In this document: one piece after another, positions 1-4,328 of the stretch
Layout: every line of letters begins with the position of its first letter
Position numbering within the stretch: the stretch's first letter is position 1
NCBI GenBank assembly: GCA_017538005.1
Contig: JAFYJR010000111.1
Coordinates: 1 to 5,418, forward strand
Origin: Clostridia bacterium
GTDB lineage: Bacteria; Bacillota; Clostridia; Oscillospirales; Acutalibacteraceae
Direction of reading: 5' to 3'
DNA: 5,418 nt
Notes under the pieces: model-generated
What the model was told of the DNA's origin: nothing
The model's input: only the letters and a program-made list of their open reading frames with translations
Database searches by the model: none
Made by a program: the position numbers and the translations under genes

Positions 1-423
1 CTCGTCCTGATACATCTTTATCTCCTGACCTATTATGCCCTGCTCTTTCTCAACGGTCTCCTGCGTAAAGTACGGATGTGTGACAAAATCGAGCAGTATC
101 TTTAGATTCTCGTAAAAGTTTGCGCCGCAGTTGAACAGGTAGCATGTCCTGTCAAAAGTCGTATACGCGTTCGCCGACGCGCCTGTCTCGGCAAAGCGCT
201 TGAAAGCATCAATCTCGTCGGACTCGAAGAGCTTGTGCTCAAGGAAATGCGCTGTGCCGTTCGGTATGCCGTCGGCGTCAATTGAGCCGTAGTCGGTTCC
301 GAAAATGGCGTAAGTACTTGAGTATCCTTCCTTAGGGTAGACATAAACCGTAAGGCCGGATTCGTGGTCAATTTTATAGTAGGACTGGCCCAGCAGATCG
401 TTTCTGATTTCATTTACGCTCAT
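1..423 (-). CDS. ymfH: M16-family zinc metallopeptidase YmfH, N-terminal part (runs off left edge)
   Basis: The first 141 residues of an M16 (pitrilysin/insulinase-type) peptidase are visible; family members are usually about 430 residues, so roughly the C-terminal two thirds lie beyond the left edge. The inverted zinc motif HFLEH is at residues 59-63 (codons at 235-249). E127 and E134, in the stretch EKEQGIIGQEIKMY, match the two downstream glutamates of the family, with E134 the likely third zinc ligand. The context HFLEHKLFE and the tight pairing with a motif-less M16 gene upstream point to YmfH (also written YfmH), which databases annotate as associated with EF-P 5-aminopentanol modification. 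That association comes from Bacillus; the true substrate is not shown here. It should be the catalytic half of a cytoplasmic heterodimer with YmfF. The start ATG at 423-421 overlaps the ymfF stop codon (ATGA) and has a strong GGAGGTG site 5 bases upstream. Family assignment is sure; the YmfH name is likely. Confidence 0.9.
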   Translation of the reverse strand, partial: MSVNEIRNDLLGQSYYKIDHESGLTVYVYPKEGYSSTYAIFGTDYGSIDADGIPNGTAHFLEHKLFESDEIDAFKRFAETGASANAYTTFDRTCYLFNCGANFYENLKILLDFVTHPYFTQETVEKEQGIIGQEIKMYQDE

Positions 424-1697
424 GACTGCACCTCCCCTGTTCCTTTAAGCAGATACACTGTGTCAAGCGTCACGGCGGCTGCCACTGATCTGACATCCTC
501 AAGTGTTACTGCCATAAGCTTTTCAAGATGTTCCTCAGGTGTTACGAATTCTTCCTGCGCCTGCGACAGCATCCAGCCCATAATGTCGTCGGGTGTGTCA
601 CAGACTGTGGCAAGCATATCTTTCATCGAAAGTTTCGACTTTTCAAGATCATCCTCAGTCAGATCGTTTACAACATACTGAAGCTGATTCAGTATTTCCT
701 TCTCGGCGACCTCGGCATTCTCATTTTCAATGCCGCTCTGGACCATCATAAACTCCTTGTCCCTGATACAGCGCGATGAGCAGTAGTAACAGAGACTCAT
801 TTCCTCTCTTACGACATTGAAAAGTCTCGAATGAACTCCGCCGCCGAATACATCGCACATGATTTTGTACTTCTCATATTCTGTTTCCATATCGGTCGCG
901 CCGAGTCTGAATCCCATGACAAGTTTACCCTGATTTACAGGCAATTCTTCGACAACTCTCTTCACCGTTTCCGCTTCACTTAAGACAGATGTGAAGAGAA
1001 TGGCGGGTTCCCTCTCGACATCGGCAATGCAGCTCTCAAAAAGATCGGCAATCCGTTTCGTGTCCGAGGAACCGACAACATTGATCTGAATTGCTGCGCC
1101 TTTTATCATCTCAAGGTATGCCTCATAAAGACTCTTGGATGTAACTTTCTGAAGGCCCTCAACGGAGCCCTGGGAATTAAGCGCATATGCCTCTCCCGCG
1201 AACATCTCCTCTTTCATTCGCTTTGCCGCGTAGTGACGCTTATCATTCAGTTCATTTATGACTCTCTCAATCGCGATTCTGCGTTCCTGTTCCACCTCGG
1301 TGTCCAGAAATGCCCCGTCAGAAACATTCGGTCTGAAGATGAGACTGAAGAGAAACTTCGCGGCATCAAGCAATATGTCCTCGCCTTCGAGAGCGAATTT
1401 ATTGTCAATTGTTGTGATGCCCAATGTGATTTCCTGCGTGTCTCCGCGCTTTCCGGACATCGGCACCAGATGCGCGCCATAGAGGTCGGCAATTCTTTTC
1501 GTGAGTTCAATCAGTGTCGGATAGTCCTCGTTTGACCTCGTGAGCACAAGCGGAAGCATGGCGTTTTCGCAATATCGTTCCTCCGTCAGGGGCACGGTAA
1601 AGCGCACGGTAACAATACCCGTTGTGAACCTGTCCGTCTCATACGAGCAGAGTCTGACAGCGGGCGCTATTTCAATCGTTCTGAATTCGTCTTTCAT
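420..1697 (-). CDS. ymfF: M16-family non-catalytic partner protein YmfF
   Basis: Complete 425-residue protein with two M16 halves. The N-terminal half (about 1-220) has no HxxEH: the region that should carry it reads roughly ENAMLPLVLTRSNEDYPTL (residues 44-62), so it cannot bind zinc in the usual way. The C-terminal half keeps the M16_C signature GGGVHSRLFNVVREEM-SLCYY (residues 285-305), in which R297 and Y304 are spaced like the Arg/Tyr pair that holds substrate in catalytic M16 peptidases. Motif loss in one protein and the zinc motif in the adjacent one is the pattern of two-subunit M16 proteases (compare AlbE/AlbF). The best match is YmfF (also written YfmF), annotated as associated with EF-P 5-aminopentanol modification; its molecular role is unproven. 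The start is supported by AGAGGT 5 bases upstream and a promoter about 28 bases upstream. It is the first gene of an operon with ymfH, sharing 4 bp with it. Confidence 0.9.
   Translation of the reverse strand: MKDEFRTIEIAPAVRLCSYETDRFTTGIVTVRFTVPLTEERYCENAMLPLVLTRSNEDYPTLIELTKRIADLYGAHLVPMSGKRGDTQEITLGITTIDNKFALEGEDILLDAAKFLFSLIFRPNVSDGAFLDTEVEQERRIAIERVINELNDKRHYAAKRMKEEMFAGEAYALNSQGSVEGLQKVTSKSLYEAYLEMIKGAAIQINVVGSSDTKRIADLFESCIADVEREPAILFTSVLSEAETVKRVVEELPVNQGKLVMGFRLGATDMETEYEKYKIMCDVFGGGVHSRLFNVVREEMSLCYYCSSRCIRDKEFMMVQSGIENENAEVAEKEILNQLQYVVNDLTEDDLEKSKLSMKDMLATVCDTPDDIMGWMLSQAQEEFVTPEEHLEKLMAVTLEDVRSVAAAVTLDTVYLLKGTGEVQS
429..435 (-). promoter_or_regulatory. Ribosome binding site of ymfH inside the ymfF 3' end
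   Basis: GGAGGTG read on the minus strand lies 5 bases before the ymfH ATG and within the last codons of ymfF. A near-perfect Shine-Dalgarno site together with the ATGA stop/start overlap supports this start and suggests that ymfH is translated both by coupling and by fresh initiation. Confidence 0.85.
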
Positions 1698-1702
1698 ACA
1701 AT

Positions 1703-1708
1703 ACCTCT
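1703..1708 (-). promoter_or_regulatory. Ribosome binding site of ymfF
   Basis: AGAGGT on the minus strand, 5 bases before the ATG at 1697-1695. It fixes the ymfF start; no other in-frame start with a comparable site is seen nearby. Confidence 0.75.
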
Positions 1709-1724
1709 TTTCAAATATGTAGAT

Positions 1725-1752
1725 ATTTTAGCATAAAGATGCCTTTTGTTAA
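1725..1752 (-). promoter_or_regulatory. Promoter for ymfF-ymfH (sigma-A type, extended -10)
   Basis: On the minus strand, TTAACA (1752-1747; five of six bases match TTGACA) is followed after 16 bp by TAAAAT (1730-1725; five of six match TATAAT). The -10 is preceded by TGC, giving the extended TGn form. Transcription would start near 1718, leaving a leader of about 20 bases that carries the ymfF ribosome binding site. The -35 box overlaps the -35 region of the opposite promoter for yhaM. Prediction from consensus only. Confidence 0.7.
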
Positions 1753-1755
1753 AGG
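1742..1755. other. Small inverted repeat over the shared -35 region
   Basis: CCTTT-TGTT-AAAGG is a perfect 5-bp inverted repeat with a 4-base centre that covers the -35 region used by both divergent promoters. It could be part of an operator, but arms this short arise readily by chance and no regulator gene is visible next to it. Low confidence as a functional site. Confidence 0.25.
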
Positions 1756-1772
1756 TCCCCGTGTGGTATAAT
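1746..1772 (+). promoter_or_regulatory. Promoter for the yhaM-prmA-lipoprotein operon (extended -10)
   Basis: A perfect TATAAT at 1767-1772 is preceded by TGG, making an extended -10 (TGnTATAAT). The -35 is weak: TTGTTA at 1746-1751 with 15-bp spacing, or TTTTGT at 1744-1749 with 17 bp. The extended -10 probably compensates. Transcription would start near 1777-1780, only about 12-15 bases before the yhaM ATG, so the leader holds little more than the ribosome binding site. Prediction from consensus. Confidence 0.75.
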
Positions 1773-1779
1773 TTCAGTC

Positions 1780-1785
1780 GAGGTG
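1780..1785 (+). promoter_or_regulatory. Ribosome binding site of yhaM
   Basis: GAGGTG lies 6 bases before the ATG at 1792. It sits almost at the predicted 5' end of the transcript and supports this start codon. Confidence 0.75.
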
Positions 1786-1791
1786 TTTTAA

Positions 1792-2790
1792 ATGGCCAAC
1801 ACAGTACTTAATCCTTTCAGCGAGGCTGAAACATACAGCGATTTTACCGAATTTACGGCAAACGGAATACTCAAGAAATATGATGTCAGGGAAGCAAAGA
1901 CCGGCAACAAATATGTCGATCTCGTCATTGCAGATGCCACCGGAGAGATCTCCGGCAAATACTTCAACTATGAACCCGGCGTGTCAAAGCTTTTTGCCCC
2001 AGGCGACTTCGTATGCATTGTCGGAAAAGTGAAGCGTTTCAACAATGCCTTCCAGGTTACGGTTGACGATGTTTCAAATCCCCCTGCCGACGCGAAAATC
2101 AAGGACTATGTCCGCGCCGTTCCCTACGACACCAACGCGATGTTCGCGAAAGTAATTTCGATGGTTGGAACAGTTAAGGATGAGGAACTTCGAAAACTCA
2201 CCGAGACAATTCTTGAAAAATATCACGAGAAATTCTGTTACTACCCTGCCGCAAAAAGCATGCACCACGCCATGAGAGGCGGTCTCCTGATGCACACCCT
2301 CTCGGTGATGACACTTGCCGAAAAAATCTGCGAGGTATACCCTCAGGCAGACCGCGACCTGCTGATTTGCGGCGCCGCGCTGCACGACATAGGCAAGATT
2401 TCCGAGATGGATGCCGACGACGTCGGCGTCGCCGGCGACTACACCGCTGACGGAAATCTTGTCGGACACCTTGTCCGCGGCGCCATGATAGTGCGCTTTA
2501 TCGGCACGAGCCTCAAGACGGACGACGAAAAACTCCGTCTCCTTGAGCACATGCTGCTGTCGCACCACGGCGAGCCGGAGTTCGGCGCCGCCGTCCGCCC
2601 GAAGTTCCTTGAAGCATATCTGCTCCATATGATTGACAACATGGATGCCAAGGTCTACGAATTCTCCGACATTCAGAGTACTCTTGAGCCCGGAGCCTCA
2701 AGCCCGAAGCAATGGGCGCTTGACGGCATAAACATATACAATCCCGGCCGTAAGGAAATAAAACCCGAGGCCAATATACTGGACGACTGA
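1792..2790 (+). CDS. yhaM: 3'-5' exoribonuclease YhaM (OB-fold plus HD domain)
   Basis: 332-residue cytoplasmic protein; Bacillus YhaM is about 314. Residues about 20-97 form an OB-type nucleic-acid-binding domain, with NGILKKYDVREAKTGNKYVDLVIADATG leading into strands such as GDFVCIVGKVKRFNNAFQVTVDDV. An HD phosphohydrolase domain spans about 155-290: MHHAMRGGLLMHTL (H168), ALHDIGK with the metal-binding H198-D199, GHLVRG (H226), SHHGEPEFG (H258, H259) and HMIDNMDAK (D282). This OB-HD order with the GGLLxHT and LHDIGK motifs is the YhaM/Cbf1 family, metal-dependent enzymes that trim short stretches from RNA 3' ends. All expected HD residues are present, so it should be active. The short N-terminal extension before the OB domain (FSEAETYSDF) is unremarkable. 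It is the first gene of a plus-strand operon: its stop is one base before the prmA start. Family call is firm; the RNA substrates are not readable from sequence. Confidence 0.93.
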   Translation: MANTVLNPFSEAETYSDFTEFTANGILKKYDVREAKTGNKYVDLVIADATGEISGKYFNYEPGVSKLFAPGDFVCIVGKVKRFNNAFQVTVDDVSNPPADAKIKDYVRAVPYDTNAMFAKVISMVGTVKDEELRKLTETILEKYHEKFCYYPAAKSMHHAMRGGLLMHTLSVMTLAEKICEVYPQADRDLLICGAALHDIGKISEMDADDVGVAGDYTADGNLVGHLVRGAMIVRFIGTSLKTDDEKLRLLEHMLLSHHGEPEFGAAVRPKFLEAYLLHMIDNMDAKVYEFSDIQSTLEPGASSPKQWALDGINIYNPGRKEIKPEANILDD

Positions 2791-2791
2791 T

Positions 2792-3712
2792 ATGGACAAC
2801 TGGACCGAAATACAACTTGAAATTTCCGCGAATGACATTGACCGAGCCGCGGACATAGCAAATATGACTGTCCCATACGGCATCTTTATCGAGGACTACA
2901 GGACCCTAGAGGAAGAGGCGTGGGAGATTGCCCACATAGACCTCATTGACGAGGATCTCCTGCAAAAAGACCGCAGCAAGGGCATTATCCACATCTATCT
3001 CGAAGAAACCGAAAACCCAAACGAGGCTATACAATATCTCTCCGAAAGACTGAATGCAGAGGGCATCAAGAACACCATAAGCACAGCCGTCTGCAAAAAT
3101 GAGGACTGGCAGAACAAGTGGAAAGAGAACTACCACCCCATAGAAATCGGTGAAAGACTCGCCATCTGCCCCACCTGGATTACAGACTATAATCCAAACG
3201 GCAGACAAATCCTCTATATGGATCCGGGCCTCGCTTTCGGCACCGGCTCACACGACACAACCCGCCTCTGTCTCGAAACCCTCGAGAAACACATAAAAGG
3301 CGGAGAAACCCTGCTGGACCTGGGCTGTGGCTCAGGAATCCTCGCCCTTGCCGCCTTGAAACTGGGCGCAAAATCCGCCGTCGGTGTGGACATTGACCCC
3401 CTCGCCGCAAAGACTGCGGTCGAGAATGGCAAGGTAAATGCCTTTACACCTCCGGCATTTTCCGTCTTCTGCGGCGACATGACAGAACAAATCCGCGACA
3501 AATTCGACGTAGTTACGGCAAATATCGTCGCGGATGTACTCATAATATTCTTAAAAACAGCCAGACAATTCATGAAACCAAACGGTATCTTCATAATCTC
3601 AGGCATTATTGACACAAGAGAAGAAGATATCCTAAACTCAATAAAAGAAAACAATTTCACCATAAAAGAGAGACACGAAAGCAAAGAATGGCGCTGCTTT
3701 GTCCTCACCTGA
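2792..3712 (+). CDS. prmA: Ribosomal protein L11 methyltransferase PrmA
   Basis: 306 residues, close to the usual 290-315. PrmA uses S-adenosylmethionine to methylate amino groups of ribosomal protein L11. An N-terminal substrate-recognition domain (about 1-100; opening MDNWTEIQLEI is typical) joins through ENYHPIEIGERLAICPTW (112-129) to the PrmA signature MDPGLAFGTGSHDTTRLCLETLE (143-165). A Rossmann-fold methyltransferase domain follows: motif I DLGCGSG (176-182), acidic GVDIDPLA (198-205), and NIVADVL (244-250), which takes the place of the family NILA motif. GIFIISGII (265-273) and a C-terminal EWRCFVL complete the fold. The start lies one base after the yhaM stop (TGATATG) and has no good Shine-Dalgarno site, only GGACGAC nearby, so translation is probably coupled to yhaM. 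The start fits the family N-terminus. No frameshift or missing catalytic motif is seen. Confidence 0.95.
   Translation: MDNWTEIQLEISANDIDRAADIANMTVPYGIFIEDYRTLEEEAWEIAHIDLIDEDLLQKDRSKGIIHIYLEETENPNEAIQYLSERLNAEGIKNTISTAVCKNEDWQNKWKENYHPIEIGERLAICPTWITDYNPNGRQILYMDPGLAFGTGSHDTTRLCLETLEKHIKGGETLLDLGCGSGILALAALKLGAKSAVGVDIDPLAAKTAVENGKVNAFTPPAFSVFCGDMTEQIRDKFDVVTANIVADVLIIFLKTARQFMKPNGIFIISGIIDTREEDILNSIKENNFTIKERHESKEWRCFVLT
3609..3638 (+). promoter_or_regulatory. Possible internal promoter within prmA, upstream of the lipoprotein gene
   Basis: A perfect TTGACA (3609-3614) is followed after 18 bp by TAAACT (3633-3638; four of six bases match TATAAT), about 85 bases before the lipoprotein ATG. 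It could give the lipoprotein extra transcription independent of yhaM-prmA. The -10 is weak and the TTGACA encodes part of PrmA (Ile-Asp-Thr), so chance is a fair explanation. Confidence 0.25.
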
Positions 3713-3718
3713 AAGGAG
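3712..3718 (+). promoter_or_regulatory. Ribosome binding site that decides the lipoprotein start
   Basis: AAAGGAG overlaps the last base of the prmA stop codon and lies 5 bases before ATG 3724. An in-frame ATG at 3688 lies inside prmA and would put 12 extra residues before the signal peptide, so 3724 is the real start. Confidence 0.85.
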
Positions 3719-3723
3719 CCTGT

Positions 3724-4287
3724 ATGAAAAAAACAATCTCAATTCTCCTCACAATACTTATCCTTCTGACATTTGCGGCATGCGGATCAAAGAAAAACGC
3801 ACCTGCCCCCACAACCACTGCCGCTCCGACAGAAGCTCCTGAAACAACTACTGAGGCTCCGGAGACTACTACGGAAGCTCCCGAAACAACTGAACCGGAG
3901 CAGATTGCAGCTGAAATCGAAGAAACCAAAAAAGAAATCACAGGTGTCTATATCCCGGCAGGACAGGATGCATACGGCATTACCGAAGAGAACCTGAACA
4001 AGATAACCTTCAAGGACGGCAAGGCCTATGTTCAGATGAACTTCCTTGACGCAGTAGCGGAATTCAAAGTAAACTACACTCTCGACGAAAAGAAAGGCAC
4101 GATAACCCTCGGCGCGGGCAAAGCCCAGAACGGCACCGTCGTCTTCAACAAAGGCGTTACACTGAAGCCCGATGAATACTGGCAGACCATAACCATAAAA
4201 GGCATGGAAAAAGCCTTCGTCCTCGAAGGCTACGCCTGCCCCGAATTCTTCCTCGACGGCACCGCCTTCAACCGCGCCGACCAGTAA
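3724..4287 (+). CDS. Small secreted lipoprotein of unknown function with Thr/Glu/Pro-rich stalk
   Basis: 187 residues. Residues 1-20 form a lipoprotein signal peptide: MKK, a hydrophobic core (ISILLTILILLTF) and a lipobox ending FAAC, with C20 as the lipidated cysteine (Phe at -3 is slightly atypical). Residues 21-60 form a low-complexity stalk rich in Thr, Pro, Glu and Ala, with three tandem TEAPETT units (36-56). A short charged, probably helical stretch (EQIAAEIEETKKEI, 58-72) leads to a compact domain (about 73-187) predicted to be mostly beta strand from alternating segments such as KITFKDGKAYVQMNF, EFKVNYTLDEKKGTITLG and YWQTITIKGMEKAFVLEG. I do not recognise this domain. The protein should be anchored to the outer face of the membrane, with the stalk holding the domain away from the surface. 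It lies 11 bp after prmA, the last gene before a terminator, so it is probably co-transcribed with yhaM-prmA although no functional link is evident. Its single cysteine after the lipobox is C172. Confidence 0.85.
   Translation: MKKTISILLTILILLTFAACGSKKNAPAPTTTAAPTEAPETTTEAPETTTEAPETTEPEQIAAEIEETKKEITGVYIPAGQDAYGITEENLNKITFKDGKAYVQMNFLDAVAEFKVNYTLDEKKGTITLGAGKAQNGTVVFNKGVTLKPDEYWQTITIKGMEKAFVLEGYACPEFFLDGTAFNRADQ
3829..3891 (+). repeat. Three tandem 21-bp repeats encoding TEAPETT
   Basis: Units at 3829-3849, 3850-3870 and 3871-3891 each encode Thr-Glu-Ala-Pro-Glu-Thr-Thr. Units 1 and 2 differ at five bases, units 1 and 3 at two, and units 2 and 3 at five; every difference is at a third codon position and is silent. 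The repeat forms the wall-spanning stalk of the lipoprotein. Confidence 0.9.
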
Positions 4288-4291
4288 AACG

Positions 4292-4328
4292 AAAAAAAAC
4301 CCGGCCATACGGCCGGGTTATTTTTTTT
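4292..4328. terminator. Bidirectional intrinsic terminator between the lipoprotein gene and thrS
   Basis: AACCCGGCC (4298-4306), loop ATAC, GGCCGGGTT (4311-4319) form a perfect 9-bp stem, seven pairs of it G:C. An A8 run (4292-4299) precedes it and a T8 run (4321-4328) follows, so each strand reads as hairpin plus U-tract. It should end the yhaM-prmA-lipoprotein transcript on the plus strand and the thrS transcript on the minus strand. The U-tract directly abuts the hairpin on the minus strand, whereas one A intervenes on the plus strand. Confidence 0.93.

Noticed and set aside
364..681. Plus-strand open frame across the ymfF/ymfH junction
   Set aside because: It is antisense to two well-supported M16 genes; the translation is Ser/Thr-rich without any motif.
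1731..1742. GCAT-AAAG-ATGC inverted repeat in the divergent promoter region
   Set aside because: Four-base arms are too short to separate from chance, and part of the repeat is the TGn element of the ymfF promoter.
2074..2628. Long open frame (184 codons) on the minus strand inside yhaM
   Set aside because: It lies wholly opposite an unambiguous yhaM with intact OB and HD motifs; its translation shows no recognisable domain and no good ribosome binding site. It is a shadow of the high-G+C stretch.
3214..3708. Open frame of 164 codons on the minus strand inside prmA
   Set aside because: Antisense to the conserved PrmA methyltransferase domain, low-complexity translation and no family resemblance.
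3540..3712. Lower G+C and A-rich codons in the last part of prmA compared with the G+C-rich second half of yhaM, as a sign of transfer
   Set aside because: The PrmA protein is intact and collinear with its family across the change, so this is local composition variation and not a junction.
3688..3723. Upstream in-frame ATG as the lipoprotein start
   Set aside because: It would lie inside prmA without a ribosome binding site and put MALLCPHLKGAC before the signal peptide; ATG 3724 has AAAGGAG at the right distance and begins a standard lipoprotein signal.
3787..4308. Open frame of 173 codons on the minus strand opposite the lipoprotein gene
   Set aside because: Its apparent start lies within the terminator hairpin and its translation is Phe/Gly/Ser-rich noise mirroring the repeat stalk.
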